Origin: Planctomycetota bacterium
GTDB lineage: Bacteria; Planctomycetota; MHYJ01; JACPRB01
NCBI GenBank assembly: GCA_023261405.1
Contig: JAHFOZ010000148.1
Location: 1 to 10,762 of the forward strand
Reading direction: 5' to 3'
Length of the DNA: 10,762 nt
The first letter of the stretch is position 1, and every line of letters begins with the position of its first letter. Below the pieces are notes generated by a model. The model was not told where the DNA came from and ran no database searches. It was given only the letters and a program-made list of their open reading frames with translations. This document shows positions 1-8,263 of the stretch, in pieces. The translations under genes and the position numbers were made by a program.

Positions 1-375
1 TACGGTTCGCTCATGCTGGGCTTCGGCTCCCTGGGGACCAACTTCCGCGAGAGCCAGCAGATGGCGTCCCTCTGGTCCTTCGTCGGCACCTCCCCCATCT
101 TCGTGGTCCTCGCCCTCCTCGAGGAGCCCCACGGGGTCCTCGCCCGCGTCTTCTCGTTCATCCCCTTCACCGCCCCCATGACGATGATGTTCCGATACAC
201 GATCGACCCCAGGGGCACCCCCCTCTTCGACATCGTGGCCGCGATCCTGCTCCTGGCGGGAAGCACCTGGTTCGCGGTCAAGCTCTCCGCCCGGCTCTAC
301 CGGGCAGGCGTCCTGCTCTACGGCAAGCGCCCGAGGATCCGCGAGATCTGGCGCTGGATCATCGCCGCGCGGTGA
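1..375 (+). CDS. ABC-2 type transporter permease, C-terminal part (5' end outside window)
   Basis: The reading frame is open from base 1, so the gene starts upstream of the window and only the last 124 residues are present. The fragment has three hydrophobic stretches, at about residues 25-45, 48-68 and 77-97 of the fragment, and ends in a basic cytoplasmic tail. Phrases such as LGTNFRESQQMAS, FIPFTAPMTMMFR and the tail GKRPRIREIWRWI are typical of the C-terminal domain of ABC-2 permeases of the NatB/YhaP type (ABC2_membrane_3). Known members work in the inner membrane with an ATP-binding NatA-like subunit and export sodium, drugs or unknown substrates; the substrate here cannot be read. The ATPase and the rest of the permease should lie upstream. 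The gene ends in TGA, 18 bp before the hairpin at 394-419, which may terminate both strands. Confidence in the family is high; the substrate is unknown. Confidence 0.85.
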   Translation, partial: YGSLMLGFGSLGTNFRESQQMASLWSFVGTSPIFVVLALLEEPHGVLARVFSFIPFTAPMTMMFRYTIDPRGTPLFDIVAAILLLAGSTWFAVKLSARLYRAGVLLYGKRPRIREIWRWIIAAR

Positions 376-383
376 GCGCGGGA

Positions 384-419
384 CAAAAAGAAACCCCCGG
401 GACCTCTCGGCCCCGGGGG
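384..419 (-). terminator. Rho-independent terminator of the small lipoprotein gene (possibly bidirectional)
   Basis: Bases 394-401 (CCCCCGGG) pair perfectly with 412-419 (CCCGGGGG), giving an 8-bp all-GC stem with a 10-nt loop. Read on the minus strand the stem is followed by TTTCTTTTT (393-385), a classic U-tract. It lies 20 bp beyond the stop of the lipoprotein gene. On the plus strand the downstream tail is CTCCCGTGTTTT, a weaker U-tract, so it may also stop transcription of the ABC permease gene. Confidence 0.85.
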
Positions 420-439
420 CTCCCGTGTTTTCTGCCGGC

Positions 440-739
440 TTACTTCTTCTTGGGGGTGACGACCTTGTGCGTGAAGGTCGTGCCGTTGCCGTCGCCGAAT
501 GGCTGCGCATCCTTGAACCAGAAGTAGTAGAAGTTGACAATGTTGTCTACCCAACTCGTGATCCCGAAGGCGAACCAGATTATCCCCGCCGAGATAGAGT
601 TGCCGTACAGCCAGGGCGAGCTGGAATACCCTTCGTTCAACCAGTCATCCAGGCCGCGGGTGACCATCTGCGGGCCCCAGCAGCCCATGGACGACAGGCC
701 GATCAGCAACGCCAACGACACAAGTGCCAGCTTCTTCAT
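440..739 (-). CDS. Small DUF3332-like lipoprotein (99 aa)
   Basis: A 99-residue protein starting MKKLALVSLALLIGLSSMGC: two lysines, a hydrophobic core and a Cys at position 20 preceded by SSMG. This is a near-canonical lipobox, so signal peptidase II processing and lipidation at C20 are likely. The mature part has a hydrophobic segment at about 50-72 containing WVDNIVNFYYFW and ends in a lysine-rich tail. The overall pattern (lipoprotein signal, hydrophobic middle, aromatic N-x-x-x-FW element) resembles DUF3332 proteins, whose function is unknown. An in-frame ATG exists 18 codons upstream, but the start at 739 is preferred because GGGAGG sits at a normal distance before it and the signal peptide begins there. 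The gene is monocistronic, between its own promoter (782-809) and terminator (384-419). The family call is moderate; the lipoprotein call is stronger. Confidence 0.75.
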   Translation of the reverse strand: MKKLALVSLALLIGLSSMGCWGPQMVTRGLDDWLNEGYSSSPWLYGNSISAGIIWFAFGITSWVDNIVNFYYFWFKDAQPFGDGNGTTFTHKVVTPKKK

Positions 740-781
740 AAAGCTCCCTCCCAGAATCATGTTTAGAAATCCCACGGACTG

Positions 782-809
782 ATAATACCACACGGGCGAG
801 GGCTGTCAA
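782..809 (-). promoter_or_regulatory. Sigma-70-type promoter for the small lipoprotein gene
   Basis: On the minus strand a perfect -35 TTGACA (809-804) is followed after 16 bp by TATTAT (787-782), one base from the TATAAT consensus. It lies 43 bp upstream of the lipoprotein ATG at 739. The match is better than usual in this GC-rich background and suggests strong housekeeping-type expression. The 16-bp spacer is one base short of optimal. Confidence 0.75.
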
Positions 810-850
810 CGGTTTGTCGGCGCCCGGGATCAACCCGACTCAGGACCCAA

Positions 851-862
851 ACGGGATCCCGT
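851..862. promoter_or_regulatory. Perfect 12-bp palindrome upstream of the carB -35 box (candidate operator)
   Basis: ACGGGATCCCGT is a perfect inverted repeat flanked by A/T (AA on the left, AA on the right), ending 8 bp before the -35 box of the carB promoter. The position would suit an activator or repressor site, but only one copy is visible and no regulator is known, so this is a candidate only. Confidence 0.3.
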
Positions 863-870
863 AAACTTTC

Positions 871-899
871 TTGACTCCCCCCGGGGGCACCGCTAGGAT
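871..899 (+). promoter_or_regulatory. Sigma-70-type promoter for carB
   Basis: TTGACT (871-876), 17-bp spacer, TAGGAT (894-899): five of six and four of six consensus bases with ideal spacing, about 50 bp before the carB ATG. The spacer holds the GC palindrome CCCCCGGGGG. The predicted transcript has a roughly 45-nt leader with no clear riboswitch or attenuator fold. Confidence 0.65.
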
Positions 900-950
900 A
901 CGCGCTCAAATCGGTGGTTTCCTTGAATCGGCCCTGGACGCGGAGACTCC

Positions 951-4189
<3,239 letters not shown>

Positions 4190-4193
<4 letters not shown>

Positions 4194-5155
4194 AGTACCT
4201 CCTGACGGGAGGCGCGGGATTCGTGGGCTCCCACCTCTCGGAGCTGCTGCTGGACGAAGGGCATGAGGTCCTCGTCCTGGATGACCTTTCCACCGGGGCG
4301 ATCGAGAACATCCGGCATCTCCGGGAGAACCCCAGGTACCGCCTCACGGTCGACACGATCTTCAACGCCCCCCTCGCCGCCGAACTCATCGACCAGGCGG
4401 ACGTGGTCTTCCACCTCGCGGCTTCCGTGGGCGTCTTCCAGATCGTGGAGAGCCCCGTACGGACGATCGAGACCAACATCCGCGGAACCGAGATCGTCCT
4501 CAACAACGCCGCCAAGAAGGGCAAGCCCGTCCTCGTCACCTCAACGAGCGAGGTGTACGGTAAGGCCTCGAAGGTCCCTTTCTCCGAGGAGGACGACTGC
4601 GTCCTGGGCCCGAGTTCCAAGGGCCGCTGGGCCTACGCCGCCTCGAAGCTCGTGGACGAATTCCTGGCCCTCTCCTACTTCAAGGAGAAGAAGCTGCCCA
4701 CCATCGTCGTGCGCCTCTTCAACACGGTGGGGCCGCGGCAGACGGGGCGCTACGGGATGGTCCTTCCCCGCTTCGTCCGGCAGGCGCTGGACGGGGGGCC
4801 CATCACCGTCTTCGGCGACGGGAAGCAGTCCCGCTGCTTCGGCTTCGTGGGCGACGTGGTCCGCGCCCTCGCCGCCCTCACCCGTGAACCCCGGGCCTAC
4901 GGGCAGGTCTTCAACGTGGGGAACGACCGGGAGATCACCATCGAGGACCTCGCGAAGCTCGTGCGCGACCGCGCCAACCCCACGGCACGAATCGAGTTTG
5001 TCCCCTACGACCGGGCCTACGAAGCCGGGTTCGAGGATATGCGACGCCGCGTCCCCGACCTCTCCCGGATCCGTGCGCTCATCGGTTACCGCCCCACCCT
5101 CGGCATCGAGCAGATCGTTGACGCCGTGGTCGCCCACGAGCGCGCCTGCGCCTGA
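4190..5155 (+). CDS. NAD-dependent nucleotide-sugar epimerase/dehydratase (extended SDR)
   Basis: A 321-residue extended short-chain dehydrogenase/reductase. It opens with the Rossmann motif TGGAGFVGSH (residues 6-15, GxxGxxG) and has acidic D31-D32 at the end of the second strand, which favours NAD over NADP. The catalytic set is visible as S/T at 117-120 (TSTSEVYG) and Y149-xxx-K153 (YAASK). NTVGPRQTGRYGMVLPRFV (about 178-196) is the nucleotide-sugar binding region shared by UDP-glucuronate decarboxylases, UDP-glucose 4-epimerases and GDP-mannose dehydratases. The exact sugar cannot be assigned; a UDP-xylose synthase-like or 4-epimerase-like role in cell-surface glycan precursor supply is most likely. 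Its ATG overlaps the carB stop by 4 bp and has no strong ribosome binding site of its own, so it probably relies on reinitiation from carB. A functional link with carB is not obvious. It ends 9 bp before the terminator region. Confidence 0.9.
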
Positions 5156-5163
5156 GCGCGCCC

Positions 5164-5197
5164 AAGAAAAAACCCCCGGCGAAGGTCGCCGAGGGTT
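5164..5197 (-). terminator. Rho-independent terminator closing the sigma/thioredoxin gene run
   Basis: Bases 5171-5182 pair with 5186-5197 (AACCC, one C/A mismatch, CGGCGA against TCGCCG and GGGTT) around a 3-nt AGG loop. On the minus strand the stem is followed by a T-rich tract (TTTTTTCTT, 5172-5164). It lies 20 bp past the stop of the downstream thioredoxin-fold gene. It also lies 15 bp after the plus-strand epimerase stop and may act on both strands, though the plus-side tail (CTGG) lacks a U-tract. Confidence 0.85.
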
Positions 5198-5217
5198 CTG
5201 GATGGGTCGTCTCGAGG

Positions 5218-5991
5218 CTACTTCTTGACCTCCATCTTGGCCAGCGCCTTGACGATCGCCGTCTTGTACGTGGCCGGGGTCTTCTTGCCGAAGATCTTCT
5301 CGATCGCGCTCTTCTCGGGGCTCTCCTTCGAGGCGTCGCACAGCACGACCGCCGGGACCTGGAAGATGCCCCACTTCTTCGCGACCTCGCCGTTCTTCTC
5401 GTACGGAAGTTTCACGAAGACGCACTTCTCGTGGTACTTGGCCACCATGCGGTCCTCGAGGCTCTTGAGCCCCTCGCCGCCCTCGTCCTCGAAGCCCACG
5501 ATGAGCAGCTTCTTGGAGGAGGAGTCCACGGCCACGTCGCTCCCCCAGGAGATCGGCTTGTCCGCGTATTTGGCGGCGGCTGCTTCCCACAGCTTGAGGA
5601 GGGCGGGCTCGCCCCCTCCGATGGGGCCCCGCGCCAGCTCCTGGCCGTCCGGGTCCACGATGACCACGGCGGGCGAGCCTTTGACGTTGAATTGGTTGGC
5701 CAGCTTCTGATTGGCCTTCACAAAGACGAATTCGTCCGACTTCTTGAGCACGCTGTCCGAGGCGAACGCACCGCTCGCCGCCGCCTGAGTCTTCGCTCAG
5801 GAGGACGTGGATCAGGTGCTGCCGTTCAACACGACCGCGTCGTTCACGAAGTAGTAGCACACGGGCTTCCCTGTGGACGCGGACTTGGCTCCCGCAACAT
5901 CGGGCCGTTCCCAGGCCACCGTGCCGCCCCCGGCATGCGCCAGGAACGCCATCGACAGGACCGCGGCGATCGCGACACCCCTCGCTGCCAT
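5218..5991 (-). CDS. Candidate selenoprotein: exported two-domain thioredoxin-fold protein with two in-frame UGA codons (U60, U65)
   Basis: Read through two TGA codons (5814-5812 and 5799-5797), this is one 257-residue frame. Residues 1-20 form a signal peptide ending AHA|GG. The first thioredoxin-like domain (about 24-140) has a strand KPVCYYFVND, then NGST-U-STSS-U-AKT where the active-site loop belongs, and a cis-proline at P107 (VKGSPAVV). The second domain (about 147-253) has its own cis-Pro at P213 (QVPAVV) but no CxxC. It aligns along its length with the upstream neighbour, for example VLKKSDEF with VLKRSGEF and LEDRMVAKYHEK with LEDRSVVKYHER. The start at 5991 follows AAGGGTGAG and begins the signal peptide; the GTG at 5751 would drop signal and active site and has no ribosome binding site. 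A periplasmic or exported redox role is inferred. A pseudogene is possible but unlikely, since the frame and both domains are intact. The sel machinery is not in the window. Confidence 0.75.
5758..5783 (-). promoter_or_regulatory. Candidate bacterial SECIS hairpin in the downstream thioredoxin-fold gene
   Basis: On the mRNA the stem GGCGA (5779-5775) pairs with UCGCC (5765-5761). The 9-nt loop GCGGUGCGU can shorten to GGUGC if a G-U and a C-G pair add to the stem. Three further outer pairs across a bulge extend it to 5783/5758. The loop holds the GU that SelB-binding SECIS loops typically need. It begins 22 nt after the second UGA, in the range I recall for bacterial SECIS elements (roughly 16-37 nt), and about 37 nt after the first. 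Confidence 0.6.
5784..5801. repeat. Perfect 6-bp inverted repeat overlapping the second UGA codon
   Basis: CCTGAG (5784-5789) and CTCAGG (5796-5801) form a perfect 6-bp stem with a 6-nt loop. On the mRNA the loop CGAAGA starts 16 nt after the first UGA, and the second UGA is inside the 5' arm of the stem. It could serve as the recoding hairpin of the first UGA, or be fortuitous. It has a G near the loop start but no GU. Confidence 0.45.
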
Positions 5992-6033
5992 AAGCTCACC
6001 CTTTCGTTCGATCCACCCGTACCGTTGACATGG

Positions 6034-6039
6034 ATTATA
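6034..6039 (-). promoter_or_regulatory. Possible -10 box before the downstream thioredoxin-fold gene
   Basis: A perfect TATAAT (6039-6034 on the minus strand) lies in the 79-bp gap between the two thioredoxin-fold genes, 42 bp before the ATG at 5991. No convincing -35 hexamer sits 16-18 bp upstream, where the sequence is G-rich. It may be an internal promoter needing an activator or another sigma factor, or chance. Confidence 0.35.
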
Positions 6040-6070
6040 CACATCCCGCCCCCCGCAGGGGACGAAAAGT

Positions 6071-6814
6071 TCACTTTTTCTCCTGCCGAGCCGCCACCCG
6101 GGCGAACATGGCCTTGAGGTCCCGGGCACCCTTTTTGCCGGTGGCCTTCTCCAGGACCTCCTTCTTCGAGGACTCCACCACCAGGATCGTCGGAGCCTGG
6201 GGAACCCCCCACTTCTTGGCTTCATCCGAATCCTTGCGATAAGACACCCGTACGAACGTGAACCGTTCGTGATACTTCACGACCGAGCGGTCCTCCAGCG
6301 CCTTGAGCGTGTCCTCGGAGTCCTTCTTCTCGTCGACGAACACGAGGACCAGCGGCCGGCGAGCCTCCTCGACGGCCAGGGCGGCCTTCCCGGCGTCCAC
6401 CGTCGCCCAGGCGGGCGCACGCGGCGAGGCCCTCTTCGCCGCCCCCGTCATGGCCTGTTCCAGCGAGGGGCCATCCGTGAAGGAGGCGCGATGGATCTCG
6501 TCCCCCTCCCCGTCCAGGAAGATCGCCTCCGGCGAGGTCCCCGCCTTGATCGTCGCAGCGGTCTTCCTGTCCGTCACCCGCACGAAGTGGAACTCCCCGC
6601 TTCGCTTCAGCACCCAGCCCTCGCCGAACGCACGGTCGGCCTTGCTGATGGTTCAGCCCATCTTCCCGCTGCCGGGGTCGCACGCCACGTAAACAAGAAC
6701 CAGCTTACCGTCCTGCAGGGCCATCGTCCGGGCCACGTCGAGACGGAGCCACTTGAGTTCCTCCTGGGGATCGACCCCCGCCAGCAGGGCCGCCAGAATC
6801 ATCGCACCGGCCAT
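6071..6814 (-). CDS. Candidate selenoprotein: two-domain thioredoxin-fold protein with one in-frame UGA codon (U54)
   Basis: Read through the TGA at 6655-6653, the frame encodes 247 residues. It starts MAGAMILAALLAGV, a short hydrophobic N-terminus without basic residues, so export is likely but the signal peptide is weak. The first thioredoxin-like domain (about 16-128) has strand KLVLVYVACD, then PGSGKMG-U-TISKADRAF in the active-site loop position and cis-Pro P95 (GTSP). Relatives commonly carry Cys where U54 falls (recalled, not searched). C45 is the only cysteine, nine residues before U54. The second domain (about 136-243) has cis-Pro P208 (QAP) and no CxxC. ATG at 6814 follows the TAG stop of the anti-sigma gene with no gap, and GGAGG of the preceding codons is its ribosome binding site, so the two are coupled. 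A GTG at 6613 would give a 180-residue truncated call lacking the N-terminus. Function is inferred to be thiol redox; partners are unknown. Confidence 0.8.
6615..6647 (-). promoter_or_regulatory. Candidate bacterial SECIS hairpin in the upstream thioredoxin-fold gene
   Basis: On the mRNA an outer stem CAGC (6647-6644) pairs with GCUG (6618-6615). After an AAG/GAGG internal loop, an inner stem GCCGA (6640-6636) pairs with UCGGC (6627-6623) around the loop CCGUGCGU. The apical loop starts 17 nt after the UGA, within the distance I recall for bacterial SECIS elements, and contains GU. A C-G pair inside the loop would leave a bulged U beside the stem. The inner stem and loop match the paralog's hairpin with one swapped base pair. 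Confidence 0.65.
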
Positions 6815-7660
6815 CTATCTCCCCTCCTCGCCCCCGCGCAGACTGGCTTCGAAGCCGTTGAGCCTCAGCACCGCGACGATCTCGTCGGGCGACACCCGCC
6901 GGGGATCGATCTGCATCTGCGCCTTCTCCTGGGCCGCCATCACCTCGACGTCCTCCACCCCGGGGATCCGCTGGAGCATCCCTTCCATCGCGCGGGCCAC
7001 GCAGGAGTGCGGCATCGCCAGCATCATGGGCTCGAGCCGCCGCCTCTTGTCCTCCGCGTCCACCGCGATCGCGGTGATTTGCGCGGGCCTCAGATCGGCC
7101 ACCCACACCTTGAGGACTCCACCCTCCCGGATGGCCACGGCCGTGACGACGCCGCGCGTGAACACTTCCCCGTCCACGCCGTTCTGCACGAAGCGCGCCC
7201 CCCCGTAGAGGTCCGCCTTGTCCGCCTCGAAGACAAAGCATGAGAGCTTCAGCCAGTGGTTCGCATATACGACGTGGGCACTCCCCGTCTCGCCGCGGTG
7301 CGCCTCCAGCGCGGAAAACCCGGCGTCCCTGAGCATGGGCATATCCACCTTCCGGCCGATCGCGTCGTGGATCACCTCGGAAAGCTCCCGCCGGGGAGGC
7401 TCCGAGGTCGACGCGCCGAAGATCGCCGCCGAGCAGTTCTGGTGCTGGTTGAGGGCCGAGACGATGGCGGGGGGCAACGACTCGCGGGTCGACATCCAGC
7501 CGAACCCCGCGCACACCGCCACGGCCGCCGCCGCCGCAAAGGCGATCCGCAGGGCCGGGCGGCGGTGGAGCCATGCCAATACGCGCTCCCGTGCCTCGGG
7601 GGGCGCCTGCCGCCCGAGCAGGCTGTTTCGCAGGAACCTCTTCAGGTCGTCGTCGTTCAT
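6815..7660 (-). CDS. Membrane anti-sigma factor with C-terminal HMA-like domain
   Basis: A 281-residue protein overlapping the ECF sigma gene by 4 bp (ATGA), the usual position of a cognate anti-sigma factor. Residues 1-36 form a short acidic-then-basic cytoplasmic segment that could bind sigma; no zinc HxxxCxxC motif is present. Residues 37-57 are a transmembrane helix. The extracytoplasmic part (about 60-200) contains GRKVDMPMLRDAGFSALEA and a VVYANHWLKLSCFVF stretch that resemble the sensor region of RsiW-like anti-sigma proteins. Residues about 212-276 look like a heavy-metal-associated fold (VARAMEGMLQRIPGVEDVEV then IDPRRVSPDEIVAVLRLNGFEASL). The usual MxCxxC is degenerate, leaving H218-x-C220. 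C76, C141 and C220 are candidate redox or metal sensors on the outside. This suggests a signal of metal or thiol stress, which would fit the redox genes directly downstream. The anti-sigma role rests mainly on context and topology. Confidence 0.7.
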   Translation of the reverse strand: MNDDDLKRFLRNSLLGRQAPPEARERVLAWLHRRPALRIAFAAAAAVAVCAGFGWMSTRESLPPAIVSALNQHQNCSAAIFGASTSEPPRRELSEVIHDAIGRKVDMPMLRDAGFSALEAHRGETGSAHVVYANHWLKLSCFVFEADKADLYGGARFVQNGVDGEVFTRGVVTAVAIREGGVLKVWVADLRPAQITAIAVDAEDKRRRLEPMMLAMPHSCVARAMEGMLQRIPGVEDVEVMAAQEKAQMQIDPRRVSPDEIVAVLRLNGFEASLRGGEEGR

Positions 7661-8199
7661 CGCGATTCCTTTCCGAGCGTCCGGTGCTCGTCCGCCAGAC
7701 GGCGGAGCACCCCCTTGAGTTGCTGGCGCCCGCGGTAGACCCGCGAGTTCACCGTGCCCAGGGGCCACCCCAACGCGTGGGCGGCCTCCTCGTTCGTCAG
7801 CCCGTTCACGTCCACCAGCACGATCGCAGCGCGCTGCTCCTCCGAGATCCGCCCCAGCGCCCGCACCACGTCTTCCGGCAGAAGGAACTCCAGATCTGCA
7901 GGGCGGAGCGCCGCCTCCGCCTCCTTGAGTGATTCCACGGCATCCTCGTCCGCCGCCGGCTTTTCCCGCCGCCGCCGCCGGTAGAGGTCTATGTACGTGT
8001 TCGCCAGGATCGTCATCATCCACGCCTTGAAATCGGTCCCGGCCTTGAAGGTGTCGAAGCGCCGGAGCCCCTTCATCGCCGTTTCCTGCACCAGGTCATC
8101 TGCGTCGGCGGGATTCCCGCTCATATCCAGCGCGGCGTAGTAAAATGCATCGAAGTGCTGCCTCAGCAGCGACTCGAATTCGCCGCGCGCGAGACCCAT
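7657..8199 (-). CDS. RNA polymerase ECF sigma factor (sigma-70 family)
   Basis: A 180-residue ECF-type sigma factor with only regions 2 and 4. Region 2 spans about 10-77, with NPADADDLVQETAMKGLRRF and the -10 recognition/melting part FKAWMMTILANTYIDLYRRRRR. Region 4 spans about 110-168, with LGRISEEQRAAIVLVDVNGL and the helix-turn-helix NEEAAHALGWPLGTVNSRVYRGRQQL that reads the -35 element. The length is typical for the group. The start at 8199 follows GGAGGG at good spacing. It is the first gene of the run sigma, anti-sigma, two thioredoxin-fold proteins, all on the minus strand and tightly spaced except for a 79-bp gap before the last. ECF factors are usually held by the cognate anti-sigma until an envelope signal frees them, and often drive their own operon. 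The exact ECF subgroup cannot be named from sequence alone. Confidence 0.93.
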   Translation of the reverse strand: MGLARGEFESLLRQHFDAFYYAALDMSGNPADADDLVQETAMKGLRRFDTFKAGTDFKAWMMTILANTYIDLYRRRRREKPAADEDAVESLKEAEAALRPADLEFLLPEDVVRALGRISEEQRAAIVLVDVNGLTNEEAAHALGWPLGTVNSRVYRGRQQLKGVLRRLADEHRTLGKESR

Positions 8200-8241
8200 G
8201 CCGCCCTCCGGCGAGTGAACGAATGAAGGATGGTTTCCTAT

Positions 8242-8258
8242 CCGCGCCCGGGGCGCGG
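8242..8258. repeat. GC-only inverted repeat between the HEAT-protein gene and the sigma gene
   Basis: CCGCGCC (8242-8248) and GGCGCGG (8252-8258) form a perfect 7-bp stem with a 3-nt loop in the 64-bp gap after the HEAT-protein stop. There is no U-tract on either side, so it is not a clean intrinsic terminator. It might attenuate read-through into the sigma gene. Confidence 0.4.
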
Positions 8259-8263
8259 TGGGA

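Noticed and set aside
6025..6030. Plus-strand TTGACA between the two thioredoxin-fold genes
   Set aside because: There is no -10 hexamer at 16-18 bp downstream, and nothing on the plus strand to transcribe.
5797..6655. The in-frame TGA codons as signs of pseudogenes
   Set aside because: Three nonsense codons, all TGA, all in the same loop of two paralogs, with no frameshift and fully preserved domains and terminator, do not look like random decay. Pseudogenisation is kept as a minor alternative.
5218..6814. A variant genetic code in which UGA is a sense codon
   Set aside because: carB, the epimerase, the ABC permease, the sigma factor, the HEAT protein and the upstream thioredoxin gene all end naturally at TGA, at family-typical lengths or with correct overlaps.
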